Part shown: piece by piece, positions 21,793 through 33,427 of the stretch
Layout of the letters: every line of letters starts with the position of its first letter
Numbering within the stretch: the stretch's first letter is position 1
Assembly: GCA_964036045.1 (NCBI GenBank)
Contig: OZ038380.1
Coordinates: 171,181,245 to 171,245,244 of the forward strand
Source: Eutreptiella sp. 'Long Island Sound 2002'
Taxonomy: Eukaryota > Euglenozoa > Euglenophyceae > Eutreptiales > Eutreptiaceae
Reading direction: 5' to 3'
Length of the DNA stretch: 64,000 bases
Position numbers and translations under genes: made by a program
Notes under the pieces: generated by a model
What the model was told of the DNA's origin: nothing
Databases searched by the model: none
Seen by the model: the letters and a program-made list of their open reading frames with translations, nothing else

Positions 21793-24700
21793 TACAAAAA
21801 TTGTTTCTCATATCTCCGTATTTTCGGCACCTTGAGACATTCCGACCGGATCCACGACCATTTTTTGGCATACCTGTCGCAACCGTGGGTGCCGTTTGCA
21901 TTACGTTTGCAGCAGGGGCCCAGGGTAGACCCTCCTAAAAAAAGTTTTTAGGGTAGGGTTGGCTACGGTCAAAACCGTGTTTTTGCCATATTTTTGGCAT
22001 ACCGTTGAGTTGGAGGATTTCGTGAGTACCTACCCACTTCGAAAACTCCTTCCGGATGCAACCATGGCATCCGTTTGCTTCCTGCTTCCACCCGGGTCCC
22101 GAATGATATATTTGGGGGCAAAAAAAAATTGTCATTCTGCATTGTTTGTGTGTACGCTGTGTACGCTTGTCATGCAGTGTCATCTCCCCCTTCCAGGTGC
22201 CACTGTCTCATCTGAGTGATCCAATGCTCTCATGTCTCTTGGTGGGAGTGCGGGTCATGCAAGGGGTTACTTCTGTGCACGCCGAGCATCATATACCTGT
22301 TTGTGGTCTTTTATGTAGACTAGCCGACGACGTTGCTTTGTGTCTATCTTTGATCCGCCGAGCCTATGCCTTTAGGTTTAGTGGTGATCGGAGGGACTTC
22401 ATTCTTTTGATTTCCTATCCTACCTCCCCCCAATTACTTGGGCGGCTGGCCACGGTGTATGTGGTACCCTCCCACAATGAGGGGAGTGCCAAGGGAGCAA
22501 CCGGGATCCCCCCCTCCTCTTTATGTTTTTCCCAGCAGGTGACAATGGTCTGGGAAGGGGGGTGAAGCCGGTTCGGATCGCATTTGGCTGCACTCTATCT
22601 TACAGTTCAGCGATTTCAGCGATTTCAGCAGTTTTCGGGTATAAATTCAGGGGAATTCCGAATTTATATTATTTTTAAGTCACAGGATGGCGAATTTCAC
22701 ATTTCTAGTTCTGACCAGGCCTGCTGTGTGTGCGCGCGCCCTTCTCGTGTTCCTGTTGGCGTGCGCGTGCTCTGTATTCTTTAATGCGGGCCAATCGTTT
22801 GAAAATTCTTCCCAACGGGTGCTAGTAGTGTTAGTTCTATCCTGTTACGGAAATGGAAACGAATCGGAAGCTAGGGCAACTCCAGTGAATGATAGAAGGC
22901 CCGGAGTTAAGGATCTGGCTAAACCCTGGTGTGGTGCCTCCGCCCACACCGGCTGTCGACCTTGGGTGCATCACTGCACTTGGGAGGAGACCGGTGTACG
23001 TTAATGGGCGCATCTGCTTCGGCAATGCCACGCCTACGTGCATGGGGGACCACGAGTCCCTTGAAGCTGGAGGAGCCCTAGTGGAAGTGAAGTGGAAGTG
23101 GATGTGACTGAGGTAGGCGCACCGGAAGGGAAGAAAGTAACTCGGTCGTTGCTCCGCAAGGCAAAGCAATTCCTCATTCTTTGGTTCCTCATTTATTTGC
23201 TTTGCATGTGTCATGACAACTTGATCTCCCATGGAATCAAAGAGGGCCAATCTTTGGTGATTGTGTGGGCATGGTGTCATACGTCCATAACGGAATGCAT
23301 GGTTCGAGTGTGCATGGTCTATAAATCGATTCTTGGAGTAGGGATGCAACATCGTCTTCGATAATCGCATATCTTATTCCAGGGCTTAATCTCCATTTCT
23401 ACCTCTCAACTCCTTTGCCCGACATTGTCATTGTTTGTTCCCTTCTCCGTGACTTTCATGTATTGATGGATCCAAGTGCCTCCGTCCTCAACACTTCCCT
23501 CAATTTGAATTGCTGGATCACCTATTTGGATTTCCATTGCCAAGGGTTGCCAAGGGGTGTGTTTGTGGGACATTTTCGGAATTTGGAAATTGGTGATTGG
23601 TAAGCATGGAAGCATTGGTGAGATCTAGGACAATGGGTGTCACCGGGAAGAAGGTGCAAAGATCGGGAATAGGCGGTAGAGCCCGCATAATGGCAGGGGC
23701 CGGTCCTACGGACCTTCATTAGGACCGTCTTGGCGCTTGGTCAGATCGCCATGGCCACAGAACGTTGTGAGTTGTGGCATGTGTCCACAGTAGCACGCGA
23801 GGGAGGGACATGGGGACTGCATGTGACCACCCACCGCGCATACATGTACCCCGTGTTCCCCCTGAGCAGCCAGGCACACATTGTAGCACACTAGTCAAAG
23901 AACTCGTGCAAGGCCCGCATGAGCCGCAGGGCAACTTCTGCATGCCAAGCATTCTCATCCCTGGATCTTTGGCATCGGAGCAGATTTTTAAAACCTGCAG
24001 TTTGCAGTGCACAGTGCTTTGGCACAGACATGGGTGTATTTTGTATTGCTGGGCTGTTATTCTGTGAGCCCCAGTTTGCCTCGTCTCGGGATGTCGTGGT
24101 CTGACTTGAGTCTTTTGCAATATGCCAGTGCCAACCCTCATTAGAACCACAGACATGGAATATGTAGCGCTACATTGTACAACGCAAAAACGGAAAACGT
24201 TACGTGTCGTTGGACATCACCGTGTGCACAATATTGCTCCGTGCAGAATGGTATTGATGGCTCGTGTGGCCCTTGATTTCGCCTATTTCACTTGCTTCCA
24301 GGTTTGTGTGTGTTGTACCATTTGTTGTGTGGGGCCGTGGTCCTCTCCGGACTGTGCCGCAGGCCTCTCCACAGCCTGTGCCCTCTCGCCATCCGTTCCA
24401 CTCCTGCTTCACAGACTCTGTCGGTTCCGCTTCCATGTGCAGCCAGCTCACTACTTTTGGGGGGCGGCGGGGTGCCCCTGGTAAATGTAGCTACAAAGTA
24501 CTTGGCTGGGGTATCCTGCAGCTGTCGTTGCCAGTAGAACCCAAGCCGATTAAGAATGGTATGGGGGGCAGGGGCCAAATCGAATTTACGCTTTCAATTA
24601 CGTAAGTTTTTGTAAATTACGCAAAAAGTGACATAAATTTCTATAAATTTTTGTAAAGTACGTGTAGATTCGGGAACCCATGTCTTTTTCATGCTACCAG

Positions 24701-24910
24701 ATATTGGGAAATATCACAAACACTCCCACAAATTGCCCACATGTGATGTATATTTGTTTTTTTACCATGTTTGTACCAGCTATGGGGCTGGCAATATAGG
24801 AATGTGTGTTGTATGCGCTACAGCCCACTTGCTATGGTTTCTAGTTCCTTGGGGTTCTGGGTTTTTGCCACCCGCATAGGCAGTTCGCCATATGAAACAT
24901 GTCGCAAATC
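21793..24910. other. No gene recognised
   Basis: Three kilobases without a supportable gene. A GC-richer patch at 22860-23100 is open on both strands but shows no domain. Near 24590-24670 there are overlapping TACGTAA/TTTGTAAA variants. Confidence 0.4.
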
Positions 24911-26121
24911 GCTGTGTACTACCATATGGGACGTCTCGTAATTACTTGTGTACTACCGCATGGGGCTTCGTTAATTTCCTGTATTCTACCATATGGGACA
25001 TCTCGTAACTACTTGCGTACTACAATATAGGACTTGTAGCAATTCCCTGTGTACTACCATATGGGACTTATACTAATTCGCTGTGTACTACCATATGGGA
25101 CTTGTAGCAGTCCCCTGTGTACTACCATATGGGACATCTTGTAATTACTTGTGTAGTCCCACATGGGAGTTCAGTAATTTCCTGTGTACTACCATATGGG
25201 GCATCTCATAATTACTTGTGTACTACCATATGGAACTTGTAGCAATTCCACTCTGTTCTACCATATAGGACTTGTAGCAATTCCCTATGTACTACCATAT
25301 GGGACTTGTAGCAATTCCCTGTGTACTACCATATTGGACTTGTGGTAATTCCCTGTATACTACCATATGGGACATCCCATAATTACTTGTGTACTACCAC
25401 ATGGGAGTTCAGTAATTTCCGGTGTACCTTCACACGGGACTTGTAGTAATTCCCTGTGTACTACCATATGGGACATCTCGTAATTACTTGTGTAATGCAA
25501 CATGGGACTTCAGCAATTTGCTGTGTACTACCATATGGGACTTGTAGTAATTTGCTGTGTACTACTATATGGGACTTGTAGCAATTCCCTATGTACTACC
25601 ATATGGGACGTCTCGTAATTACTTGTGTACTACCATATGGGACTTCAGGAATTTCTTGTGTACTACCATATGGGACTTGTAGTAATTCGCTGTGTACTAC
25701 TATATGGGACTTGTGGTAATTCCCTTTATACTACCATATGGAACATCTCGTAATTACTTGTGTACTACCATATGGGATTTCAGTAATTTCCGGTGTACTC
25801 CCATATGGGACTTGTAGCAATTCCCTGTGTACTACCATATGGGACATCTCGTAATTACTTGTGTACTGCGACATGGGACTTCAGCAATTTCCTGTGTACT
25901 ACCACATGGCACTTGTAGCAATTCCCTGTGTACTACCATATAGGACTTGTAGCAATTCCCTATGTACTACCATATGGGACGTCTCGTAATTACTTGTGTA
26001 CTACCATATTGGACTTCAGTAATTTCTTGTGTACTACCATATGGGACTTGTAGTAATTCGCTGTGTACTACTATATGGCACTTGTAGCAATTCCCTCTGT
26101 ACTGCAATATAGGACTTGTAG
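24911..26121. repeat. 34-bp satellite array, left part
   Basis: Tandem units of about 34 bp built on the core GTGTACTACCATATGGGAC. The other half of the unit comes as CTTGTAGCAATTCCCT, ATCTCGTAATTACTT or TTCAGTAATTTCCT types. The types recur in a loose order, which suggests a higher-order unit. The array resumes at 28321 after an LTR element. Together the two parts make about 2.6 kb, or roughly 75 units. Counts are by eye. Confidence 0.9.
26118..26121. repeat. Target-site duplication of element D, left
   Basis: GTAG, repeated at 28321-28324. Removing element D and one GTAG restores a normal satellite unit (ACTTGTAG followed by CAATTCCC). Confidence 0.85.
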
Positions 26122-26472
26122 TGAAGCGTTTTCGTGACCCTCCTGCAAAGCACCGCAATTTCTGCAAGAATCGAACATTTCGTGAGTCGGTTGAGGTTGC
26201 TTAAACTGTTCTAAGGCGTTAGCCACAGGCCTTTCGAATCTACATGATGCCTGTGAAAACACGGAAAAACAGTGAAATCTCACGTATATTTACAAAATGG
26301 GGCACAACAGCATAAATTTATTATAAAAACTGCTATTTTAATATAAAAATCGGCAATTCTAGCTATTGCTCTGTCGCTTTCGTAATCCCATTTTACGTCA
26401 TAAAATGCGCTGTTCAGCGCACGTGCGAGCCACAGCGGGTAGCGGTAGGGAGACCCTGCCGCTACCGCTTCA
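26122..26472 (-). repeat. Element D 3' LTR
   Basis: 351 bp, near-identical to 27970-28320. I noticed a G/T difference in the GTCGGTT(G/T)(A)AGGTT region, so the insertion is fairly recent. Confidence 0.85.
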
Positions 26473-26483
26473 CCCCCCTTCTT
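26473..26483 (-). other. Element D polypurine tract
   Basis: Minus-strand AAGAAGGGGGG directly abuts the 3' LTR. It is preceded by a hairpin of GGTTTGTTT paired with AAACAAACC (26487-26520), the same arrangement as in element C at 33050-33094. Confidence 0.7.
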
Positions 26484-26967
26484 AAAGGTTTGTTTATCCT
26501 CCAGGAGGAAAAACAAACCCCAGAAGTAGCCTTTTCCTAGGTGTCCGGTGGGGAGCACCAATACTACCCTCAGGCAAAAACCTGCTTTGCCACTCTAGGA
26601 AAATAAAAAGAAAAAGGCCTTGGGTGGCCTGCCCCGTTTGTTTCGAAAACCTGAAAAAGTTTTCAGTTTCCCGAAAACCTCCATGCTTTCAAAAACCAAA
26701 CAACAGGACAGGCATGCACACAGCAGAACACAACTCAGCATCAAATCAACGTTGCTGTGTCAGTTCGTGCCTTACCCAGGCACCGTGCACTGTACTGTAC
26801 AAGTGCGGGTGCGTGTGCCAGGGGCTGATCTGCCCCATATATACATGGGTTTTAAGACCCACATATATACCCGGTTGGCGGAGCCTGACAAGACTGGACT
26901 CTCACCACGGCAAGTCTGACAAGACTGGACTTGCCCACGGGTTTCCAACAAACGGAAAATTAAATTA

Positions 26968-27786
26968 TCACCGTCTCCAACGACGGCTGCCACTGCCGGG
27001 CGTCTGCGTCCCACTGTCTTGGTTGGTCGCTCCGCCGGTCGTGGCGGTCTTTTTCGGCGTCTGGAAGGCGACTTCCACCTTCTTCTTCGCTTCGCCCGTG
27101 TCGGACTTCGTCTTGGACGTCTTCTCCAGGCGACGGACTCGCTCTTGCAGACTCTCCTGCTCCGACTTCAGGGTCCAGATCTCCGCTGCTGCACTCCTCG
27201 CCCACGCTGCCATCTCCACGGCCCAGGCCTTCAACTCCACCGTCTCGGTTGGTAGGATGGCGATCTCCGAGCTTAACCGGCTGGGACTGGCATTGCGCGG
27301 ATGTCCGGCGAACGCTCCTCCACGTTGGGGTACTGGTCGGTACTCCGGCGCTTTCTGGGGCGCTGTTTGGCGCTCCCTTGACGCTTGACCACGGTCTGCA
27401 TGACCACGGCTTGGACCTTGTCTTCGGTGGTGCGCTGATTGGCGCTCCGGCTTTCTCCAGGACGCTGGTTGGCGATCCCACGCTGCTTGACGATGTTCCG
27501 GCTTGCGGAAGAGCTCTCTCTCGACGGCTGGTTGGCCGTCACGGTATTCCGGATCGCGGCTGGTACTGCCGCTCTTGGGACGGCCGACGCTGCTGCCGTG
27601 CTGGTTCCCACGGCCATACGGTTGACGGCTGGAAGGGCCATACCTCGGTTGCTCGAACGCGGGACTGCGGCTCGAACTTGGCCTTGGACTGGGACTCCAG
27701 TCTGACGCGTCGCTTATGCTGTCCAGGTTGTAGCCGCCATGTTGCGGTCCCCACGTCCTGACGCCGCTGCTGTCGCTGCTGCTCAT
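26968..27786 (-). CDS. Element D single ORF, Gag-like candidate
   Basis: 272 codons from an ATG at 27786 (MSSSDSSG) to a TGA at 26968. The first 130 residues are Ser/Arg/Pro/Gln-rich and disordered (for example SPSPRPSSSRSPAFEQPRYG). Residues about 165-225 (AILPTETVELKAWAVEMAAW onward) are helical with heptad-like spacing and probably a coiled coil. The tail is basic. There is no zinc knuckle. A basic disordered protein with a coiled coil, alone between two LTRs, could be a Gag-like or RNA-binding packaging factor; this is inference. I do not recognise a family. Confidence 0.5.
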   Translation of the reverse strand: MSSSDSSGVRTWGPQHGGYNLDSISDASDWSPSPRPSSSRSPAFEQPRYGPSSRQPYGRGNQHGSSVGRPKSGSTSRDPEYRDGQPAVERELFRKPEHRQAAWDRQPASWRKPERQSAHHRRQGPSRGHADRGQASRERQTAPQKAPEYRPVPQRGGAFAGHPRNASPSRLSSEIAILPTETVELKAWAVEMAAWARSAAAEIWTLKSEQESLQERVRRLEKTSKTKSDTGEAKKKVEVAFQTPKKTATTGGATNQDSGTQTPGSGSRRWRR

Positions 27787-27969
27787 CCGGAGCGCTGCGG
27801 AGGCACTTGCTGCCTCTTCGGCGGCGTGCTGCGGCTGACGGCCACGTTGCGGTGCTGCTTGGCGCTGCGCCCAGCGCCTTCTGGTTTCAGCGCGTGTTAG
27901 CGCCGCTCCTCGGCGCTGCGATGCGCTGCGGCTTGCGGCTGTCCCTGTTCAGGGTTGTTAGAACAGTTT

Positions 27970-28320
27970 TGAAGCGTTTTCGTGACCCTCCTGCAAAGCA
28001 CCGCAATTTCTGCAAGAATCGAACATTTCGTGAGTCGGTTTAAGTTGCTTAAACTGTTCTAAGGCGTTAGCCACAGGCCTTTCGAATCTACATGATGCCT
28101 GTGAAAACACGGAAAAACAGTGAAATCTCACGTATATTTACAAAATGGGGCACAACAGCATAAATTTATTATAAAAACTGCTATTTTAATATAAAAATCG
28201 GCAATTCTAGCTATTGCTCTGTCGCTTTCGTAATCCCATTTTACGTCATAAAATGCGCTGTTCAGCGCACGTGCGAGCCACAGCGGGTAGCGGTAGGGAG
28301 ACCCTGCCGCTACCGCTTCA
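27970..28320 (-). repeat. Element D 5' LTR
   Basis: 351 bp, TG...CA bounded. The sequence just inside (minus strand AAACTGTTCTAACAACC) is not a standard tRNA primer site starting TGG, so the priming mechanism is unclear. Confidence 0.85.
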
Positions 28321-28324
28321 GTAG
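28321..28324. repeat. Target-site duplication of element D, right
   Basis: GTAG, matching 26118-26121. Confidence 0.85.
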
Positions 28325-29702
28325 CAATTCCCTATGTACTACCATATGGGACTTCTCGTAGTTACTTGTGTACTGCCACATGGGACTTCAGTAATTTCCT
28401 CTGTACTACCATATGGGACTTGTAGTACTTTCCTGTGTACTACCATGTGGGACATCTCGCACTTATTTGTGTACTGCAACATGGGACTTCAGCAATTTCC
28501 TGTGTACTACCATATGGGACTTGTAGTAATTCGCTGTGTACTACTATATGGGACTTGTAGCAGTTCCCTGTATAGTACCATATAGGACTTGTAGCAATTC
28601 CCTATGTACTACCATAGGGGACATCTCGTAATTGCTTGTGTACTGCCACATGGGACTTCAGCGATTTCTTGTGTACTAACATATGGGACTTGTAGTAATT
28701 CGCTGTGAACTACCATATTGGACTTGTGGTAATTACCTGTATACTACCATATGGAACATCTCGTAATTACTTGTGTACTACCATATGGGATTTCAGTAAT
28801 TTCCGGTGTACTCCCATATGGGACTTGTAGCAATTCCCTGTGTACTACCATATGGGACATCTCGTAATTACTTGTGTACTGCGACATGGGACTTCAGCAA
28901 TTTCCTGTGTACTACCATATGGGACTTGTAGTAATTCGCTGTGTACTACCATATGGGACTTGTAGCAATTCCCTGTGTACTACCATATAGGACTTGTAGC
29001 AATTCCCTATGTACTACCATATGGGACATCTCATAATTGCTTGTGTACTGCCACATGGGACTTCAGTAATTTCCTCTGTACTACCATATAGGACTTGTAG
29101 TAGTTCCCTGTGTACTACCATATGGGATATCCCATAATTACTTCTGTACTGCTACATGGGACTTCAGTAATTTACCATGTGGGACAGCTCGCAATTACTT
29201 CTGTACTACCACATGTGACTTCAGTTATTCCCTTTGTACTACCATATGGGACTTGTAGTAATTCCCTATGTACTATCATATGGGACATCTGGTAATCACG
29301 TATGTATTGCCACATGGGATTTCAGTAATTTCCGGTGTAGTCTCATATGGGACTTGTAGTAATTCTCTGTGTACTACCATATGTGACATCTCGTAATTAC
29401 TTGTGTACTACCACATGGGACTTCAGTAATTTCCTTCGTACTACCATATGGGACGTGTAGTAATTCGCTGTGTACTACCATATGCGACTTGTAACAATTC
29501 GCTGTGTACTACCATATGGGACTTGTGGTAATTCCTTGTGTAGTACCATATGGGAAATCTCGTAATTACTTGTGTCTAGGCCCACGGGACTTCAGTTTTT
29601 CTTGGATAGTACCACATGGGACTTGTAGTAATTGCTCGTGTACTACCAGATGGCACAGCTCGCAATTCCCTGTTTACTACCATATGGGACATCTCGTAAT
29701 TG
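28325..29702. repeat. 34-bp satellite array, right part
   Basis: Continuation of the 24911-26121 array with the same unit types. It ends at a GGTATGGTATGGTATG micro-repeat at 29701-29716. Confidence 0.9.
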
Positions 29703-29716
29703 GTATGGTATGGTAT

Positions 29717-30347
29717 GAACAGGCAAAGCACGAAACAGTGAAGTGGTACGCGGAGGTCAAAATATCACTCCGTACATACAACAGATATGACAAAATGTGC
29801 ACAGACACAAACATATTACTGGCCCACCACATGCGACAGTCACACTACATGTAGCGCCAACAGAAACACATCATGAACTTGACCTAGGGTTTCAATAACA
29901 AGCGTAAGCAAAACACAATACAATACTGGGACGCATCCCGACAAGCTCGTCAGACAATATACCTCATAAAGAAACAAACACGGGAACAATGGGACCCAAC
30001 GTTGTGGGTAGTCCCATTGCAACCCCTACCAAAACGAGAGAAAGCGCACTGGGATCCAAACGAGTGGGAAATCTGGTGACATGACCACACCCACCTCAAC
30101 GGCAAAACACGGGGGCCCAGTCATGAGGTGAAATCCGCATCCACACCCAGGCACTACTGAAACACTGGTTTTGCAGAAACCACAGTTTGGCACCACTGCC
30201 CTGCATGCTCTCTTAGTGTTCATTAATTTTATTTTCTTTTTAATGGGGCAAACCAATAGTCGCACCGGTAGCATCGACAGCGCGGCCCTGTGCCGAGTGT
30301 AAGGTGGCGGTGATCACAGCGGAACTAAGGTCGGTGCTACCTACGCG
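29717..30347. other. No gene recognised
   Basis: A/C-rich unassigned sequence; no supportable feature. Confidence 0.4.
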
Positions 30348-30881
30348 TTGTCCTCGCCATTAGCGGCCATTGGCAGCGACGACAGTACGAACCCGGCCGC
30401 CTCCAACACCGTCACCATCATCGAAACCTCTGACCGTGGCCACAGCGGCAGCGGCGCGGGCATTGAGGTGTTGGACACACGCGCAGGCGGCAGCAGCCCA
30501 GATGTCAACGCGCCACCACCTTCACCGTCCACGACCGGCGGCGTCCTGCCATGCAGCATCCGTAGCCGGACGAGTACCTACCCTGTGGAATTGCCTACAC
30601 GCAATCAGGGCTGAGGACGAGTACCAGCGGACGTGTGGAATTCCCGGCGAGCCAGCGAGATCAACGCCATTGGTACCTCCACGATGTCTTCACCGTTAGC
30701 AGCAGGGGACGACAACGCCGACATGACCCAGCCCGACGACCGCATGGTCCCCACAATCGCCACCTCTGACCGTGGCGACAGCCGCAGCCGCGCGGTCATC
30801 GAGGCGTTGGACACAGGCGATCGGACAATGGGTAAGAAAAAGTCACTAGCCACGTCTTTTGTGCGGTATTTGTTGTGGAGC
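30348..30881 (+). CDS. Duplicated ORF with in-frame TGA, unidentified
   Basis: Two halves in one frame are separated by a TGA at 30612-30614. Both contain MSSPLAA, TSDRG and LDT in the same order (30348-30480 and 30684-30820), so the segment is an internal duplication whose protein features persisted while the DNA diverged. The peptide is Ser/Asp/Pro-rich and probably disordered. The right end is cut by element C at 30881. Function unknown; it could also be non-coding GC-rich sequence that is open by chance. Confidence 0.3.
30878..30881. repeat. Target-site duplication of element C, left
   Basis: GAGC, repeated at 36726-36729. Confidence 0.8.
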
Positions 30882-31347
30882 TGATGCGGTAGGGGGTACC
30901 TCCCCCGCCGCCTCCGAAAGTTCTGTTCTGGGGTCAAGCGGACTGTGGCCGCAGCCGCAGATTCGGGCCCGGCAAATGCGCATCGCAGGCGCTAATCGCC
31001 AGCTCAGCAGGCTGAAGATGAAGAGAATAAAACATTTTATTTGCGAAATTTTGAAGTTGCTCTACGGAATTTTTGTTGTTGCAATTTTGTATTTTGTATT
31101 ATAAAATATCTCTCCTTGCAGCTCAGTTTGTGTCATGCCGGGACGGACAAAAGTCCTGGATTCATTCGTAATAGTACGGAAACATTGACAAGATGAGAGA
31201 AGATTCGGAAAGGTCTGGCATTTTTGTCGTGCAGTACGTGCAAGGTGGCGGGAAATCCCGGTGGCTCGGGCAGAGCTCAAAGAAAGAAGAGTACGGAAAA
31301 ACCACGGAAAGTACGGAAAACTTCAGGCAGAGTACGCTACCGCTTCA
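30882..31347 (+). repeat. Element C 5' LTR
   Basis: 466 bp. Terminal inverted repeat TGATGCGGTAG/CTACCGCTTCA has one mismatch. It contains several AAAGTACGGAAA-like repeats near its 3' end. Confidence 0.8.
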
Positions 31348-31829
31348 GAATGAATCCATAATACTTGTCTGTCCCTGGCGCAGAGGCAACGGCAACCAAG
31401 CAGCAGTATGATTTCAGGTGGAGCGCGGCGAAGATGCTGGGCAAGAGGCCCCGGAGAGGGATCATGCTGGCCTCGCGGCGTCAAGTGCCGCAACCTATCT
31501 GTGTGCCGCGTGCTGGTGGTGGACCTGCCGTACAGCGTGCGACTTTGTGCTTTTGTTGCTGCCTGCTTTTCCCTGAACGGTGCGCAGCGGAATGCAGCGT
31601 GTGAGTCAGGATGCGTGGAGAATGTCATCCAGAGCACCAGCGGCCGCCGGCTGAAGTCTTCAGTTGGGTAGGCCCTTCAAGACCCGTGATGGCTATAACA
31701 TGCTCCGCCTTGATCCTCACGTGCCCCAGCTGAGTAGCTCCGCCTTGATCATGCACATGCCCCAGCTGTTTAGAGTGCTGATGCGACGTGTGTGCCGCCA
31801 ATGGTCTGTGCTTGCCTTGCAAGGGTTCT

Positions 31830-32393
31830 ATGTCCGCTGAAAGTGCCTCTGATGATCCAACAACGGATGAGTCAACGACGGAGCAGTCAACGACGGAAGA
31901 GTCAACGACAGAGCAGTCAACGAGTCAAGAGTCCGGAGAAATGGATCGCCGTAGCAGTGCCTCTGGAGGTGACTGCAGTGAGGGATGGAACAGTCCCTTC
32001 TGGCAATCGTGGAGCACCGAGGGCGCTGACGGACTATTCGAGCACTTTCTGGAGGAAGACGGAGAGACCTCCGATGATTCTGAACCCTGCGAGAACCCAA
32101 CCTTTGCTGAGTTTTTGGGCTGGCGTTGCGATGAGCTGCTGCAGCGCCGCGCGGGCATGGACAGCGGAGAGAGCACGGACACCGAGGCAGCTGGCGAGCG
32201 TGCCAAGGCAGCACACGAGCGCGTTTTAGCGGAGCGAAGGAGGAGCAAGCCTGGTCTGACGAGTGTGGGACGTGGTGGCTGGAGCTACGACAGCGACGAC
32301 TCCATGGAATGGGAATGGCTCTGGAGCAAGGTGCCTGAACGTCGGCTACATGCAGCCATTGACGAATTGGAGCGTGGCCGAGGACTCGACTAG
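31830..32393 (+). CDS. Element C single ORF, acidic protein
   Basis: 187 codons from the ATG at 31830 (MSAESASDDPTTDES) to a TAG at 32391. Residues 9-32 are a tandem of TTDES/TTEQS/TTEES units encoded by 15-18-bp repeats. The middle is acidic with Trp residues (WNSPFWQSW, FAEFLGWRCDELL), followed by an Ala/Arg/Glu-rich helix (AGERAKAAHERVLAERRR) and a WSYDSDDSMEWEWLW segment. The GC-rich, codon-biased character fits real coding sequence. It shows no known Gag, zinc-knuckle or enzyme motif. By position it is the counterpart of element D's ORF, but the two do not obviously align. Confidence 0.45.
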   Translation: MSAESASDDPTTDESTTEQSTTEESTTEQSTSQESGEMDRRSSASGGDCSEGWNSPFWQSWSTEGADGLFEHFLEEDGETSDDSEPCENPTFAEFLGWRCDELLQRRAGMDSGESTDTEAAGERAKAAHERVLAERRRSKPGLTSVGRGGWSYDSDDSMEWEWLWSKVPERRLHAAIDELERGRGLD

Positions 32394-33048
32394 ATGCCAA
32401 GCAGCCGCCAAGTTCGAGCCTACCTACGAGCGGACGGTCCCAAAGGACCTGCCTAAACACGTTAACCATCTAATTCAGAGAGGGATCGCCAGTACGGTAC
32501 GCCCTGCTGGACTGTATATATGGCATATATAGTCTATATAGACGGGGCTATGGACAGCCACCGTCTACCTTGAAATGGCTTTCGCCCATAAGGGGCAGGG
32601 CTTGGCGCCGTTCCGACCCTTGTCTGCACATGCACTTGTAGAGTACGGTGCACGGCAGTGCAGGGACGCTTGGTGCCCCTGACTGCGAACTGAGATGGCC
32701 CTGCCTACAGAAAAAAGATGCCATACGTACTTGGCTTCCCGTGCCTGCTGTGCGTTTGCCATTTGCCTGAAGCCCGCATGTTTGGTCCCCAGGGTGACAA
32801 AATAAACTGCAGGGTTTTGGAAAATTGGCTGCACGGTTTTGGCAACAGGCAGGGGAGATCTCATCCAGGCGCAGGTGTTACTTTTACTTTTTACATGACT
32901 ACGTTGTCTACATTTTTATACTTTTTCTTTGTCTAAAAAATACTTGGGGCTTGCTGAATCCAGGTGTAAACCAAGCCCTTAGTTTGGCACCCTGTGCAAA
33001 CACTCCGAGGGCCTGCTGAATCCAGGTGCAAACCAGGCCCCTGGGGTT

Positions 33049-33094
33049 TGTTTGGGGAGGACCTTCCCCCCAAACAAACCTTTAAGGAGGGGGG
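33049..33094 (+). other. Element C hairpin and polypurine tract
   Basis: GGTTTGTTT and AAACAAACC form a hairpin around GGGGAGGACCTTCCCCCC, followed by TTTAAGGAGGGGGG abutting the 3' LTR at 33095. Element D has the same layout with a different loop. Confidence 0.7.
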
Positions 33095-33113
33095 TGATGC
33101 GGTAGGGGGTACC
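33095..33113 (+). repeat. Element C 3' LTR, left fragment
   Basis: TGATGCGGTAGGGGGTACC, identical to the first bases of LTR1. The remainder follows at 36279. Confidence 0.8.
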
Positions 33114-33427
33114 TGTATGTACATGTACATTACATGCGGGTACCGGAACCCAGCGGTGCCTTCTAAAATCCCAGGTCCGGGATCAAAGTAAAAATCTGTG
33201 TTTTTTTATTGCTCCTCGGCTTATCTTCATAGATTCAGCCACAGAAGCAACCATTTTCTGTGGGTGTTTCTGAGCTTGGGAGGGGAGTGTTAACCCGTGG
33301 AGCAATTCAGTTGCGTGGTTAACACCCGACCCAACTGCTTTGCATTTTTCCCACCCAATTTTGCTGTTACACTACACCTTCTTTGTGCTTTTCAGCCTGA
33401 GATGTGTCTCAGGACTTGGGAGGGGAG

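Larger units (their letters stand above)
26122..28320 (-). mobile_element. Element D: non-autonomous LTR retrotransposon
   Basis: Two collinear 351-bp LTRs (26122-26472 and 27970-28320) bound a 1.5-kb interior. Each LTR starts TGAAGCG and ends CGCTTCA on the strand shown. The polypurine tract (AAGAAGGGGGG on the minus strand, 26473-26483) shows the element reads on the minus strand. GTAG is duplicated at the ends. The interior holds one 272-codon ORF and no RT, protease or integrase, so it depends on another element. LTR ends and the pre-PPT hairpin match element C. Confidence 0.85.

Noticed and set aside
24911-29702. 34-bp repeats as a CRISPR array
   Set aside because: Units are head-to-tail without unique spacers, in eukaryotic DNA with no cas genes; it is a satellite.
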